Notes: generated by a model not told the origin, from the sequence alone. 64,000 bases of DNA from Deinococcus depolymerans (GCF_039522025.1 NZ_BAAADB010000001.1:11887-75886); one strand, 5' to 3'; counted from the first letter of the stretch, positions 10,285-21,576 are shown. Translations and numbers: made by a program.

Positions 10285-10300
10285 TCCCGTACCCTGGGGC

Positions 10301-10852
10301 ATGAGCCACAACGTCGTGAGCCGCAGGGTGCAGGTGCAGGGCCTTCACCACGTCACCATCGTCGGGTCCACCCGCCAGAGCGCCCTGGACTTCTGGGAGG
10401 GCGTGCTGGGCATGCCGTTCGTGTTCGAGCAACCCAACCTGGGCAACCCGGCCGAGAACCACCTGTACTTCGATCCCGGCGACGGCCGCCTGCTGACGGT
10501 GTTCACCGACGAGAACCGCGTGGACGCCGGGCGGGACGCGCCGCGCGAACCGGGGACGGTCGAACACCTCGCGTTCAACGTGTCCCGCGCGACCTTCCAG
10601 CTGGCCCCCGCGCGGCTGCGCGCACGCGGCATCGAGGTGCTGGAACGCGACCGGGGCTTCATGGACTCCCTGTACTTCCGCGACCCGAACGGCATGAAGG
10701 TCGAACTGGCCTGCTACAAGTTCGAGACGCCCGAAGGCTTCCGGGACGCGGACGTGCTGCGCCGGGCCTACGAACTGCGCGTGGCACGCGGCGACGCCCA
10801 CCTGGGCCCCGAACACCTCGCGGACGCCATCGAGGAACTGCTGCGCCGCTGA
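10301..10852 (+). CDS. VOC (glyoxalase/ring-cleavage dioxygenase) family protein, 183 aa
   Basis: One full vicinal-oxygen-chelate module: metal-ligand candidates are the histidine in GLHHVTIV, the histidine in VEHLAFNV and the glutamate in [10 protein letters not shown], with YFRDPNG before the last. Members include dioxygenases, glyoxalases and antibiotic-binding proteins; the substrate here is not identifiable. TACCCT at 10290-10295 is 5 bases before the ATG. Two bases separate its stop from the next gene, so they are probably cotranscribed. Confidence 0.82.
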   Translation: MSHNVVSRRVQVQGLHHVTIVGSTRQSALDFWEGVLGMPFVFEQPNLGNPAENHLYFDPGDGRLLTVFTDENRVDAGRDAPREPGTVEHLAFNVSRATFQLAPARLRARGIEVLERDRGFMDSLYFRDPNGMKVELACYKFETPEGFRDADVLRRAYELRVARGDAHLGPEHLADAIEELLRR

Positions 10853-10854
10853 GC

Positions 10855-11286
10855 ATGGGACAGGAACACGCCTACGTCTTTCTTGACCCGGACGGCACGC
10901 AGGGCGCGGGCATCGTAGTCATCGTGCAGACTCCGACTGGAGTCATGTACGCCTCGCAGGTGGGCGGTATGCGGAACGAGGAACGAGCGGTGGAGGGATT
11001 CGCCGTTCCGAACTTCCATCCGTCACATCTGGAAGCACTCACAGCCTTTTTCGACCGGTACCACGGCTCTCCTCCCGATGGACTGGAGTGTCCATGGCCA
11101 GCCTCCCATCTCGACGAACTGGCCCAGATCATCAGCTGCGTTCCCCTGTGGCACACCAGTCGGGAGCACGACACGCCCGCCGTGCTAACACTGGACAGAG
11201 ACCGGCTTGAAGAGTTGACCGAAGGCTGGATTCCGGTAGATACGGCCTACGGCCCGGGCATCCTGACCCATCAGAACTGCGACTGA
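10855..11286 (+). CDS. Small uncharacterised protein, possibly DUF6210-like, 143 aa
   Basis: No catalytic motif is recognised. The N-terminus YVFLDPDGTQGAGIVVIVQ then PTGVMYASQVGG recalls the opening of DUF6210 proteins; this is a memory match only. It looks soluble, acidic and without signal peptide. The ATG is two bases after the VOC stop, with no Shine-Dalgarno of its own, so translation is probably coupled. Its DNA is less GC-rich and less codon-biased than its neighbours (for example AACACTGGACAGAGACC near the end), a mild sign of recent acquisition. Confidence 0.65.
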   Translation: MGQEHAYVFLDPDGTQGAGIVVIVQTPTGVMYASQVGGMRNEERAVEGFAVPNFHPSHLEALTAFFDRYHGSPPDGLECPWPASHLDELAQIISCVPLWHTSREHDTPAVLTLDRDRLEELTEGWIPVDTAYGPGILTHQNCD

Positions 11287-11293
11287 CCTTCGG

Positions 11294-14263
11294 TTAACCC
11301 GGCAGGGTGAAGGTCAGGGTGGTGCCCTCGCCGGGGGCGCTCTGCACGGCCAGGGTGCCGCCGGCCAGGGTCACGCGTTCGCGCAGGCCCAGCAGGCCCA
11401 GGTGTCCGGCCTGGGCCTGCGCGTGCGCCTGTTCGGGCGTGAACCCCCGGCCGTCGTCCCGGATGACCACCCGCACGCCCCCGCCCTGACCGGGCTCCCC
11501 GAACGCCACGCGGATGGCGGCCGTGTGCGCCTGGGCGTGCTTGTCGACGTTGTTCAGGGCCTCCTGCGCCAGCCGGAACACCGTGAGTTCCGTGGCGGGG
11601 CTCAGGCGGCGCTCGGCCCCGCTGACCTCCAGGCGGGTGGCGGTGGCGGCCTGCGTGGCCAGCCACTCCAGGGCCGGGAGCAGGCCCAGGTCGTCCAGGA
11701 CGCTGGGCCGCAGGTTCCGCGCGAAGCGGCGCACGCCGTCGATGGCGGCGTTCAGGTCGAGCAGGATGTCGTCCGCGCGGGCTTTCTGCTCGCCGCTCAG
11801 GTCGCGGGCCAGTCTCGCCACGCGGCGGGTGGTGGCGGTCAGGACCTGCGCGGTGTCGTCGTGCAGTTCGCGGCTGATGCGGCGGCGTTCCTCCTCCTGC
11901 GCCTGCGTGAACAGGGTCAGGAAGCTGCGCAGTTCGCTCTGGCGGCTGGTGGCGGCCTCCAGCGCCTGACCGCGCCGGGCGATCTCGTCGGCGAGGGTCT
12001 GCAGTTCGCTCAGGTCGCGGCTGACGGTCAGCACGCCCCGCCCGTGGTCCACGCTGCCCAGCCGCACCTCCAGGTGGTACGGGCCGATGCGGACCTCGGC
12101 GCGGCTGCCGCTGGCGTTGCCCTGCGCCGCCGTCCACGCGGCCTGCAGCGCCGCCTGCGTGTCGCGGGTGGGGAGGGTCAGGAAGTTCGCGCCGGTCAGG
12201 GGACCGGTCAGCGGTTCGAGCAGCGTGCGGGCGGCGGGGTTGGCGTACTCCACGCGGCCCTGCGCGTCGGTGCTGATGATCAGGTCGTGGGCTCCCTCGG
12301 CCAGCTGCCGGTAGCGGGCCTCCTCGCGTTCCAGGGCGGCCAGCAGACGCTCGCGGGTGAGGGTCTGCGCGACCTGATCCGCGAGGCTGCGCGCGAACTG
12401 CAGGGTCCGCGCGCCCGGCAGGTCCGGGCCCGGATCGTCGAAGTACAGGAAGCCCAGCGGGGCGCCCGCGTCGGACTGCGCGCCGACCAGCGGCACGATC
12501 AGGCCGCTGCCCGCCACGGGCAGGGTGTGTTTGCGGGTCAGGGGGCGGGGGCCGCGCCCGAGCTGCGCGGCCAGGTCCGCGAGTTCCTGCGGGTGCGGCG
12601 CGTGCAGGTTGTACGCCGCGCAGCGGTTCACCGTTCCCGGTCCGCTGCCGGGCGGCCGGCCCTCGTTCCCGGCGAACAGGGCCAGCAGGCCGCGCCCGGC
12701 GTGCAGGGCCAGGGTGGCCTCCCGGACCGCCTCGCGCAGCGCCTCGTCGCTGACCGGGCCGCTTCCGCCGTCCGCGCGGTCGCTCAGGACGCGGCTGACG
12801 GCCAGCAGCGCTCCGGCCTCCCGTTCCCGCAGCTGCTCTTCCTCGTACAGGCGGGCGTTCTCGATGGCGAGACCGGCCTGCGAGGCGAACACGCCCGCCA
12901 GCGCCAGGTCGTCGCTGTCCAGCGGCAGCGGCGCCGCCCAGTACAGGGTCAGGGCGCCGAACACGGTCGGCCCGACCCGCAGGGGCAGGCTCACCACGCC
13001 CCGGTAAGGGTACGTGCCGTTCGCCAGCAGCTGGCGGGCGTAACGGCTGCTGCCACCGTAATCCTCGGCGGTCAGGTCGCGGGCTGCGACCAGCGCGCCC
13101 TGGGCGACCGCGCGCCCCGTGACGCCCACGCCGACCTTCGCGCGGACGCGCAGCATGTACTCGCTGGGCAGACCGACCGCCGAGCGGATGTTGATGCTGC
13201 GGCCGTCCGGCTGCGTCTCGTACACGGCGGCGGCGTCCGCGTGGAACAGGGTCGCGGCCCGTTCGAGCACCTGCTGCAGCGTCTCGCTGAGGTGCAGGCT
13301 GCCGGCCAGCGCCGCCCCGGCCTCGCGCAGCGCCTCGGCCGCCGCGCGTTTGCGGGTCTCGATGCCGTACAGGCGGGCGTTGTCGATGGCGAGCGCCGCC
13401 TGTTCGGCCAGGGCCAGCACGATGCGCGCGTCGTCCTCGGTGGCCGGGACGGGTTCGCTGGTGTCGACGTACAGCAGGCCCAGCGCCTGTCCGCGCGCGT
13501 TGAGGGGCGCGATGACGGCCGTTTCCGGGCTCAGTTCCCGCAGGCCGCGCGCCAGCGGCGACTCGTGGTCCCGGCCCCGCTCGAAGCGGATGGCCTCGCC
13601 GCGCCGGACCAGCGTCTCGAACGTGACGGGCCCCACACCGATCCCGCCCGTGAACGGCTGCGTGAATCCGTGCGTGAAGACCTCGCCCGTACGGGCGCCC
13701 CCGTCACGCAACTCGCTGAACAGCGCCACGAAGGCCCGCCGGAACCCCAGCGCCAGCGCGGCGCTCTGGGCGGTGACGGTCAGCACCTCCGCGAGGTCCA
13801 GGCTGCCGCCCAGGCGGCGCATCAGGCCCTCGACGGTCTCCGCGATGCGGCCGTGCCCGCGCCGGGCCTCGCGGGCCTGCACGCCCTCGACCGCCAGGGC
13901 CAGCAGCGGCCCGGCACCCACCAGGGCGTGCAGGCCGGCCGGATCGGCGCCCACGAACTCCAGGGCGCCGCACCCGAAGGGCAGCGCGGCGAGCATGCCC
14001 TCGGTCAGCAGCACCCCGGCGTCCAGGGCGCGGGCGACCAGCGTGCCATCACTGAGGGCCAGGCCGCGGCCCTCCTCCACCACCGGGTGGGGCTGGCCGT
14101 CCGTCAGGATCCAGACCCGCACGCCATGCGCGTGCGCGGCGCGGCAGGCATACGCGGCCAGGATCGCCGCGAACTGCGCCACGCTCGCCGCGGCCGACAG
14201 TCCCGGCGGCAGCGGCGGCAGGGCGTGGTGTCCGCCGGGGCCACTGCGGTCCGTTCCGCTCAC
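11294..14263 (-). CDS. Soluble multi-GAF/PAS sensor histidine kinase (NarL-partner type), 989 aa
   Basis: No membrane segment is seen, so this is a cytosolic sensor. An N-terminal region (about 1-130) is followed by at least two clear GAF domains ([11 protein letters not shown] to [22 protein letters not shown] to FGALTLYW), a third weaker one, and a PAS domain near 640-750 ([20 protein letters not shown]). Next come a HisKA_3 dimerisation helix with [11 protein letters not shown] (phospho-accepting His about 801) and an HATPase_c domain with [16 protein letters not shown] and [11 protein letters not shown]. The GTG at 14263 has AGGAG 6 bases upstream. It lies 37 bases downstream of its response-regulator gene, as expected for a cognate pair. 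The signal is unknown. Confidence 0.9.
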   Translation of the reverse strand: MSGTDRSGPGGHHALPPLPPGLSAAASVAQFAAILAAYACRAAHAHGVRVWILTDGQPHPVVEEGRGLALSDGTLVARALDAGVLLTEGMLAALPFGCGALEFVGADPAGLHALVGAGPLLALAVEGVQAREARRGHGRIAETVEGLMRRLGGSLDLAEVLTVTAQSAALALGFRRAFVALFSELRDGGARTGEVFTHGFTQPFTGGIGVGPVTFETLVRRGEAIRFERGRDHESPLARGLRELSPETAVIAPLNARGQALGLLYVDTSEPVPATEDDARIVLALAEQAALAIDNARLYGIETRKRAAAEALREAGAALAGSLHLSETLQQVLERAATLFHADAAAVYETQPDGRSINIRSAVGLPSEYMLRVRAKVGVGVTGRAVAQGALVAARDLTAEDYGGSSRYARQLLANGTYPYRGVVSLPLRVGPTVFGALTLYWAAPLPLDSDDLALAGVFASQAGLAIENARLYEEEQLREREAGALLAVSRVLSDRADGGSGPVSDEALREAVREATLALHAGRGLLALFAGNEGRPPGSGPGTVNRCAAYNLHAPHPQELADLAAQLGRGPRPLTRKHTLPVAGSGLIVPLVGAQSDAGAPLGFLYFDDPGPDLPGARTLQFARSLADQVAQTLTRERLLAALEREEARYRQLAEGAHDLIISTDAQGRVEYANPAARTLLEPLTGPLTGANFLTLPTRDTQAALQAAWTAAQGNASGSRAEVRIGPYHLEVRLGSVDHGRGVLTVSRDLSELQTLADEIARRGQALEAATSRQSELRSFLTLFTQAQEEERRRISRELHDDTAQVLTATTRRVARLARDLSGEQKARADDILLDLNAAIDGVRRFARNLRPSVLDDLGLLPALEWLATQAATATRLEVSGAERRLSPATELTVFRLAQEALNNVDKHAQAHTAAIRVAFGEPGQGGGVRVVIRDDGRGFTPEQAHAQAQAGHLGLLGLRERVTLAGGTLAVQSAPGEGTTLTFTLPG

Positions 14264-14300
14264 GTCCGCTCCTGCCGGCGCCGCTGTGCGCACGCGCGGC

Positions 14301-14987
14301 TCAGAGGTTCTGCGGGTCGATCCAGCCGCGCTTGATGCCGTGCAGGACCGCCTCGGTGCGGCTGCCCACACCCAGCTTCGAGAAGATGTTCGCCAGGTGC
14401 ACCTGCACGGTGCGCGGGCTGATGTCCAGGTCCCGCGCGATCTCCTTGTTGGTGCGGCCGGTCGCCGCGACCCGCAGGACCTCCAGTTCACGCGGGGACA
14501 GGTCGTCCTCGGGCGGGGTGGGGGTGGTGTGCGTGCTGAAGCGTTCCAGGACCTTGCGGGCCACGCTGGGATGCAGGGCGCTCTCGCCGGCCGCGACGGC
14601 CCGCACAGCGCCCAGCAGGTCGTCCTCGCTGGCGTTCTTCAGCAGGTATCCGGCCGCGCCGGCCTCGAGCAGCGCGAACACGTACGCGTCGTCGTCGTAG
14701 CTGGTCAGGACCAGCACGCCCACGCCGGGCTGCTCGGCCTTGATGGCGCGCGTGGCGTCGATGCCGTTCATGCCGGGCATGCTGACGTCCATCAGGATCA
14801 CGTCCGGGTTCAGGGCGCGGGCCCTGGCGATCGCCTCCTCGCCACTGGCGGCCTCGCCCACCACCCGCAGGTCCGCCTCGGTCTCCAGCAGCTCGCGGGT
14901 GCCCTTGCGCACGACCGGGTGATCGTCGACCAGCAGCAGCGTGATGGGCGCGGTCGCCCCGGATTCCAGCGTGTCGGCGTCAAGCAT
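14301..14987 (-). CDS. NarL/LuxR-family response regulator, 228 aa
   Basis: Receiver domain 15-135 with acidic pocket DDHPVV (21-26), phospho-Asp D67 in [11 protein letters not shown] and K117 in GYLLKNAS. C-terminal LuxR helix-turn-helix 160-225: [38 protein letters not shown]. It is phosphorylated by the downstream multi-GAF kinase and should act as a dimeric DNA-binding regulator. ATG at 14987 is supported by TATCCT (minus strand, 14999-14994) ending 6 bases upstream, a leaderless arrangement. Target genes are not visible; the operon itself is a likely one. Confidence 0.93.
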   Translation of the reverse strand: MLDADTLESGATAPITLLLVDDHPVVRKGTRELLETEADLRVVGEAASGEEAIARARALNPDVILMDVSMPGMNGIDATRAIKAEQPGVGVLVLTSYDDDAYVFALLEAGAAGYLLKNASEDDLLGAVRAVAAGESALHPSVARKVLERFSTHTTPTPPEDDLSPRELEVLRVAATGRTNKEIARDLDISPRTVQVHLANIFSKLGVGSRTEAVLHGIKRGWIDPQNL

Positions 14988-15122
14988 ACGCGCAGGATAG
15001 TGCAGCGGGCGGCCACCGGCGCGGCGGGAACGGACGGCCACCGGCGGCAAAGACGGCAGGTGGGGAATGAATCCCCGCCTGCCGTCTGCGCGTGCGCCGC
15101 CCGTCTGCGCGGCCCGCTGGCC

Positions 15123-15280
15123 TCATACGGATTCCGTTTATTTCGTTGACAGATCGGAACACCACCGATCTGCCAACTCCACGTCCGGAATCCGTTTCTC
15201 TCCTACTCTGCGCAGCAGCTCTCCGAGTCGCATTCGCTCGGATTGAATGGTCTTTGCATCCCATTCAATCCGAGTCCGTA

Positions 15281-15283
<3 letters not shown>
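15123..15283. repeat. Intergenic repeat copy 1 (161 bp, TCATACGGATTCCG ends)
   Basis: Begins TCATACGGATTCCG and ends GAGTCCGTATCA, so its ends are inverted repeats. Internally it carries an arm CAGATCGGAACACCACCGATCTG-like hairpin and a GATTGAATGG...CCATTCAATC hairpin. Its last three bases (TCA, 15281-15283) are the stop codon of the minus-strand binding-protein gene. Orientation is the same as copy 5 and opposite to copies 2 and 3. Confidence 0.8.
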
Positions 15284-17023
<1,740 letters not shown>

Positions 17024-17421
17024 CGGATTCTCCTTACGGGTCGCGCCGCTGGGGCGCACGTGCTTCAGGGAGCGCCGCGCAGGGGTGCGGGCGCCACAGG
17101 TCTGGACCGGGTGTTCTGCCCTGCCCCTGGGGTCAACGCGCCGGGGACCGCCGCAGCGGAAGCAGGTGAAGTCAGGCGCGCAACCGGGCAGGTCGTCACG
17201 GATTCTCATCGTAGGGACTCCAAATGAGGGTTCCCGGCCAGAAGGATGAAGGTACTCCATACAGAACAGCGCCGCCACGGCGAACTGTCCCTGCAGCAGG
17301 AACGCCCCCGCCCCCGCACGGCCCCACCCGCCCCTCATCCGGCCCCGGAGAGCGGGGCAGCACGAACGGGAGCCCACAGCCCCCCCTTCCCGTGCGTGAC
17401 CGAACCGGACCGCAGGCCGCC
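17024..17421. other. Upstream region of the binding-protein gene, no gene seen
   Basis: About 400 bases with no convincing gene on either strand. On the minus strand it contains GTTCTGTATGGAGTACCTTCAT near 17250-17270, a possible promoter for the binding-protein gene. The rest is C-rich and of unknown role. Repeat copy 2 follows. Confidence 0.5.
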
Positions 17422-17582
17422 TCATACGGACTCCGATTGAATGGGCTGCAACGCCCGTTCAATCCGAGCGGATGCGACTCGTAGAGCTGCTCCGCAGAGC
17501 AGGAGAGAAGCGGGTTCCGGACGTGGAGCTGGCAATCCGGTGAAGTTCCGGATGGTCGGCGAAACAGACGGAGTCCGTATCA
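17422..17582. repeat. Intergenic repeat copy 2 (161 bp)
   Basis: Starts TCATACGGACTCCGATTGAATGG and ends GACGGAGTCCGTATCA. It holds the GATTGAATGG/CCGTTCAATC hairpin near the left end and the AATCCGG...CCGGATGG arm near the right, the same modules as copy 1 in the opposite order. It lies in front of hslO and does not supply a stop codon. Confidence 0.8.
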
Positions 17583-17648
17583 CTCAGGCCGCCCGTGAAT
17601 GAAAGTCCACCCACAGCAGCCGGCCGCGTAGCCCGCTAAGGTTTCTGG

Positions 17649-18557
17649 ATGACTGCTTCCACCCCCGCCTCCTACGTCCTGCGCGGCACCGCAGCAGGCG
17701 GCACCCTGCGCATCGTGGGCATGGACTCCACCCAGGTCGTCGAGGACGCCCGCGTGCGCCACCACCTCAGCAAGACCGCCACCGCCGCGCTCGGCCGCAC
17801 TCTGACCGGCAGCGTCCTGCTCGCCACCGTCCTCGGCAAACGCAGCGACAGCCGCGTCACCGTGCGCGTCGAGGGAGACGGCCCGGTCGGGTTCATCGTC
17901 GCCGAGGGCAGCGTGGACGGCCGCGTGCGCGGCTACGTCCGCCAGCCCGGCGCGGACCTGCCCCTGCGCGAACGCGACGGCAAACTCGACGTGAGCGGCA
18001 TCGTCGGCACGCAGGGCGAACTGAGCGTCACGCGCCTGCTCGACAACGGCGAACCCTACACCGGCAGCGCCCACCTTGTCAGCGGCGAGATCGCCGAGGA
18101 CATCAGCACCTACCTCGGCGTCTCCGAACAGATCCCGAACGCCGTGCTGCTCGGCGTGTACGAGGAAGGCGGCCGCGTCGCGCACGCCGGCGGCCTGCTC
18201 ATCCAGGCGATGCCCGGCGTCACCGACGAGACCCTCGGAAAACTCGAGGCGAACATCCGCGCCATGGGCCAGATCACCGACAACCTCCGCCGCGGCGGCC
18301 TGATGGAAGCCATCACCCGCGCCACCGACGGCCTGAACGTGCAGCTCGCCGCCGAGGCGCAGGGCTCCCGCTTCGAATGCCGCTGCTCCCGCGAGAAAGC
18401 CAGCGACTCCCTGAAATTCTTCGACGCTGGCGAACGCCAGGACATGATCGACGCCGGCGGGCAGGAAATCGTGTGCCACTGGTGCGGCGAACACTACCAG
18501 ATCACCCCGGACGAGATCGCCGCGCTCGACGCCACCGACACCCACGCCCGCGCCTGA
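17649..18557 (+). CDS. hslO: Redox-regulated chaperonin Hsp33, 302 aa
   Basis: Hsp33 is a cytosolic holdase activated by oxidation and unfolding. The N-terminal domain shows [16 protein letters not shown] and [21 protein letters not shown], then [20 protein letters not shown]. The C-terminal zinc switch has C-R-C near 244-246 and C-H-W-C near 275-278, so the redox centre is complete. TAAGGT at 17637-17642 is 6 bases before the ATG (leaderless). The next gene starts 38 bases after the stop with its own -10 box, so hslO may be monocistronic. Oxidative-stress protection fits this genus. Confidence 0.95.
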   Translation: MTASTPASYVLRGTAAGGTLRIVGMDSTQVVEDARVRHHLSKTATAALGRTLTGSVLLATVLGKRSDSRVTVRVEGDGPVGFIVAEGSVDGRVRGYVRQPGADLPLRERDGKLDVSGIVGTQGELSVTRLLDNGEPYTGSAHLVSGEIAEDISTYLGVSEQIPNAVLLGVYEEGGRVAHAGGLLIQAMPGVTDETLGKLEANIRAMGQITDNLRRGGLMEAITRATDGLNVQLAAEAQGSRFECRCSREKASDSLKFFDAGERQDMIDAGGQEIVCHWCGEHYQITPDEIAALDATDTHARA

Positions 18558-18595
18558 CCTTCCGCCGCCCGGCCCCCGCTAAACTGCGGGCGCTC

Positions 18596-20053
18596 ATGCC
18601 TGATCCCGTCTCTCCCGGCCACCTGCCTGACCTGCGTGTGCTGGAGCGGGCCCTGCGGGGCGGCCCTCTGGCCCTTGCGGACCTGCCGCACCTGCGCGCC
18701 GCCGGCCTGGAGGGCGCCATGCGGGCCCGCCTGCCCGCAGACGACCCGCTGCGGGCCGAGTTGCGGGCCGGTGCGCTGGTGCTCGGCGCGCGGCACGCCC
18801 TGATCCGCGCGGAACTGCGTGACCTGCTGGGTGCCTGGGAGACAGAGGGCATCCCGGCCCTGCTGTTCAAGGGCTTCGCGCTCAGCGAGTTCGGGTACGC
18901 GACCCGCACCGAACGCTTCTACGGGGACGTGGACCTGCTGCTGCCGGGTGATCCCGCCACGGTGACCCGCGCGGCGCACCTCGCGCTGGCCCGCGGCTGG
19001 CGCAGCGACGGCCAGCACGCCCACCCGGACCGCTGGACGCACGAGACCATGCACCTGTTCAGTCCCGGTGGGCACGCGCGGCTGGACGTGCACCGCTGGC
19101 TGATCCCCGACTGGTTCGCTGGCCGGCGCCGCAGCCTCCACGTGACCCGGCAGGTGTGGGCAGCCGCCCGGCCGCACGACTGGGACGGCCTGCGTGTCTG
19201 GAGGCCCCACCCGACAGACGAGATTGTCGCGGCCCTCGCCGTCAGCCGGGTCTGGGGCGGCGACCGTGGCGGCCTGAAACCCGCCGACCCGCTGGACCTG
19301 CAGCGCCTGCGCGAACGGCACGCCCTGACCGGCGCCGCCGGGAGTGCACGGCTGGCCGCCCGGGCTGCCGAACTGGGCGCCACGCACAGCTGGGCGGCCT
19401 TCGAGCAGCTGTGCGATCCCGCGCAGCTGACCCTGGACCCGGCCCGCACCGGTCCGGTCCTGGCGGCAGCATTGCGCCGGGACGGGCTGTACCGGCACGG
19501 ACCGGCAACGGTCCTGCGCCACCTCTGGTACCGGGTGAAGCGGGCCGCGTTCCTGCTGCCGGGCGTGCCGCAGGCCACGGCGGACGTCCTGGGTGCCATG
19601 AGCGCCGTGCGGCGCGGCGGCGACCCGCGCGCCCACCTGAACCGCTGGACACCGCCCGGCCCGACCCGCACGCTGGACCCCGCCCGTCTGGACCGCGCCG
19701 TCACGACCGCCCGACTGATCACCCGGGCCCTGCATCCCCGCCAGAAGCACGCCGGGGTGTGCGTGCCGCGCGCTTACGCCACGTACCGGGCGCTGCGCCG
19801 CCTGGGTCACCCGGCCGTGTTCGTGAGCGGCGCGGCCCGGCACGGCACCCAGATCACGGGTCACGCCTGGGTCGAGGACACCTGGGGAGCCATTGAGCCT
19901 TACGGGGAGGACTTCAACCGGCAGACCTTCCGGGTGCTGTTCACGTACCCACCGGAATCCGTCACGGCTACTCCTGAAGCGGTGCGCCCAGCAGCGCCGG
20001 AACCAGCGTCATCATCTCCTCCCGGCCCGCCGGACGCCACAGGACCGTCCTGA
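18596..20053 (+). CDS. Nucleotidyltransferase (NTP_transf_5) fused to a lasso-B2-like transglutaminase-fold peptidase, 485 aa
   Basis: Two domains are visible. The N-terminal part matches uncharacterised NTP_transf_5 proteins: ALLFKGFALSEFGY (K92) then ERFYGDVDLLLPGD with D111 and D113 as the metal pair. The C-terminal part matches the McjB/B2 peptidase fold: candidate triad C389 (GVCVPRAYATYRALRRLG), H423 (GHAWVEDTWG) and an acidic residue in IEPYGED. B2 proteins remove leader peptides in lasso biosynthesis. The last 35 or so residues are Pro/Ala/Ser-rich and overlap the convergent kinase gene by 86 bases. TAAACT at 18580-18585 precedes the ATG by 10 bases. Predicted role: leader cleavage plus nucleotidyl transfer in the peptide locus that follows (inference). 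Confidence 0.75.
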   Translation: MPDPVSPGHLPDLRVLERALRGGPLALADLPHLRAAGLEGAMRARLPADDPLRAELRAGALVLGARHALIRAELRDLLGAWETEGIPALLFKGFALSEFGYATRTERFYGDVDLLLPGDPATVTRAAHLALARGWRSDGQHAHPDRWTHETMHLFSPGGHARLDVHRWLIPDWFAGRRRSLHVTRQVWAAARPHDWDGLRVWRPHPTDEIVAALAVSRVWGGDRGGLKPADPLDLQRLRERHALTGAAGSARLAARAAELGATHSWAAFEQLCDPAQLTLDPARTGPVLAAALRRDGLYRHGPATVLRHLWYRVKRAAFLLPGVPQATADVLGAMSAVRRGGDPRAHLNRWTPPGPTRTLDPARLDRAVTTARLITRALHPRQKHAGVCVPRAYATYRALRRLGHPAVFVSGAARHGTQITGHAWVEDTWGAIEPYGEDFNRQTFRVLFTYPPESVTATPEAVRPAAPEPASSSPPGPPDATGPS

Positions 20054-20885
20054 CGAGGCGCTGCGCGGCGGCACTGACCGCCCGCTGACCCGCCGCGCCC
20101 AGCGGCACGCCGGTCGCCTGCCAGAACTCCCGCACCCGGTCGGCTGCACCCAGCGGTCCCGGATGACCCAGGAGCAGCACGGCCGTCAGCGGCAGGGTCA
20201 CGGGCGGCACGGTCAGCGGCAGCAGGCGCTTGCCCCGGCCGTCGCGGGCCACGGGTCCGTCGCCGCCCAGCAGTTCCGGCGCGAAACGGGCCAGACTGTC
20301 ATCCAGGGCGCGGAGGGTGCGGTCCAGACCGGCCACCTGCCCGTCCGGGCCGATCCAGGCGCGGTCCTCGGCCAGGACCGTCCAGCCGGCCGCCCGCAGG
20401 CGCAGGCAGGCAGTCGTCTTGCCCGCCCCGCTGGGCCCCGTGACGGCCACCACCCCGCCGTGCCCGGCGATCAGCGCGGCGTGCAGCGGCACCCAGCCGG
20501 CCGCGCGGTGCGCCTCGGTGAAGGCCAGTGCCCACAGGTCCTGCCCGGCTCCCTGCGGCGCGCAGGTCAGGACGCTCAGGTCCGCGCCCAGCCGAACGTG
20601 CAGGCGACCACCGAGCCACAGCTCATCCCCGAGCACCTGCGCGTGCGCCTTTCCGTCCGGCAGCGTCACTTCCCGCGTGACCGCCCCGGGTGGAACGGGG
20701 GGCGACGTTCCCACCTGCACTTCGACACGTCGGGCCACTGCGGCGTGCTCCTGGGGACCGCAGCCCAGGCCCCAGGCGTGCCGCAGGGCGTCCTCCCAGG
20801 CGGGCGGCACGTGCGGCGCGCAGGTGACCAGGGCGTCCAGGCTGGCCCAGCCGGCCGCATCCGGGCGTGACAGCGCGTCGGCCAC
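19968..20885 (-). CDS. HPr-kinase-like P-loop protein (HprK-related kinase), 305 aa
   Basis: The core is VPLHAALIAGHGGVVAVTG followed by the Walker A motif GPSGAGKTT at 150-158, the arrangement of the HprK/PckA-type kinase fold; a downstream acidic AEDRAWI may be the Walker-B equivalent. Related proteins phosphorylate the C-terminal Ser of some lasso peptides or belong to the HPr-rel-A gene set with PqqD-like proteins (recalled, not checked). The GTG at 20885 is 3 bases after the PqqD-like gene stop, so the two form an operon. The precursor encoded nearby ends ...GSY, offering a serine near its C-terminus. Authentic HprK of the PTS is unlikely: no HPr gene is near and the HprK N-domain is absent. 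Confidence 0.72.
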   Translation of the reverse strand: MADALSRPDAAGWASLDALVTCAPHVPPAWEDALRHAWGLGCGPQEHAAVARRVEVQVGTSPPVPPGAVTREVTLPDGKAHAQVLGDELWLGGRLHVRLGADLSVLTCAPQGAGQDLWALAFTEAHRAAGWVPLHAALIAGHGGVVAVTGPSGAGKTTACLRLRAAGWTVLAEDRAWIGPDGQVAGLDRTLRALDDSLARFAPELLGGDGPVARDGRGKRLLPLTVPPVTLPLTAVLLLGHPGPLGAADRVREFWQATGVPLGAAGQRAVSAAAQRLVRTVLWRPAGREEMMTLVPALLGAPLQE

Positions 20886-20888
20886 GCG

Positions 20889-21140
20889 TCAGCCCGGCCG
20901 GATCAGGTCCCGGACGGCCAGGTCGTTCAGGACGGCCCGGACATCCGCCTGCGCCTGATGGCCGGGCAGGTCGAACGTTGCAGCCAGCAGCGCGGTCAGG
21001 GTCTCCTCGGTCGCGGGGAGGGCCTGCCACAGCAGCCGCCCGGCCGGGTTCAGGCTGAACATCTCGCTCCGGCCGGCGTGCATCAGGACCAGTTCATCGT
21101 CCAGATCGGTGACCAGCACATCCTCGTTTCCCTGCCACAT
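20889..21140 (-). CDS. PqqD-like leader-peptide-recognition protein, 83 aa
   Basis: A stand-alone RiPP recognition element: three beta strands (DVLVTDLDDELVLMHAG, EMFSLNPAGRLLWQAL) then helices (TLTALLAATFD, QADVRAVLNDLAVRDLI). The F-x-LN-xxG-xxLW signature is typical of PqqD-family proteins, which bind leader peptides and present them to modifying enzymes. The ATG at 21140 is preceded by TACCCT at 21153-21148 with 7 bases between (leaderless). First gene of a two-gene operon with the kinase-like protein. It is divergent from the peptide gene it probably serves (inference). Confidence 0.82.
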   Translation of the reverse strand: MWQGNEDVLVTDLDDELVLMHAGRSEMFSLNPAGRLLWQALPATEETLTALLAATFDLPGHQAQADVRAVLNDLAVRDLIRPG

Positions 21141-21396
21141 GACAGGCAGGGTAGCGCAGCGGCGCGCCGCGGGCATCAGGTGACTGACTGACCTTGACGG
21201 GGCCGGGGCTGGCGCGAGATTCTGCCACTGAATTCTGAACAAACCATGACAGTCAGACCTTAAGGTAACCGCCGCTTCGTCCGCTGCCATGCGACTTCCA
21301 GCTCCATCTTCACCCCGCACGCCCTGCTTCCCGGGGGCTGTGAGGCTGCACCGACGTGCGTTCCGAATTCTTCACCGGTACCACCCAGGAGTCCGA
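21141..21396. promoter_or_regulatory. Divergent control region between the PqqD-like operon and the peptide-nuclease operon
   Basis: 256 bases, noticeably less GC-rich than its surroundings. It holds the TACCCT box for the minus-strand operon at 21148-21153 and plus-strand candidates CTTGACGG near 21190, AAACCATGACAGTCAGACC near 21240 and TTAAGGTAACC near 21260. The last two resemble a -35/-10 pair only loosely. AGGAG at 21387-21391 is the ribosome-binding site of the peptide gene. Confidence 0.5.
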
Positions 21397-21576
21397 ATGA
21401 ACCACGCCCCACCGTCCACCCCCACTTCCGCCCACCAGCCGACCCCGCCGCGCCGCTACGAACCGCCGCGCGTGCAGGACCTCGGCGCGTGGCAGGCCGT
21501 CACCCTGATCGGGTCCGTCGGCTTCAACCGTTTCCCCGGCATGCCGGGACAGGAGAACAACCGTGGCTCGTACTGA
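21397..21576 (+). CDS. Candidate RiPP precursor peptide with lasso-type leader, 59 aa
   Basis: Residues 1-20 are Pro/Thr-rich. Residues 21-36 read YEPPRVQDLGAWQAVT, matching the lasso leader motif Y-x-x-P-x-[LIV]-x3-G-x5-T position for position. The remaining 23 residues (LIGSVGFNRFPGMPG then QENNRGSY) would be the core. A lasso core needs Asp or Glu at ring position 7-9; with a core start at I38 or G39 those positions are Asn, Arg, Phe or Pro, and the only acidic residue is E53. So it has a lasso leader without a lasso-competent core. ATG at 21397 is fixed by AGGAG 5 bases upstream. The final codons overlap the start of the nuclease gene by 14 bases. Confidence 0.72.
   Translation: MNHAPPSTPTSAHQPTPPRRYEPPRVQDLGAWQAVTLIGSVGFNRFPGMPGQENNRGSY

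Noticed and set aside
17024..17425. N-terminal extension of the substrate-binding protein
   Set aside because: It would bury the lipoprotein signal peptide; AAGGAG and the lipobox fix the start at 17023.
19968..20885. Assignment as authentic HPr kinase/phosphorylase of the PTS
   Set aside because: No HPr or PTS genes nearby, no typical HprK N-terminal domain, and operon linkage is with a PqqD-like protein.
21289..21396. Longer start (ATG 21289) for the candidate precursor peptide
   Set aside because: The extra 36 residues are Arg/Pro-rich without leader character, while ATG 21397 has a perfect AGGAG at 5 bases.
21397..21576. Assignment as a standard lasso peptide
   Set aside because: No Asp or Glu at core positions 7-9 for either plausible core start, and no cyclase gene in the window.
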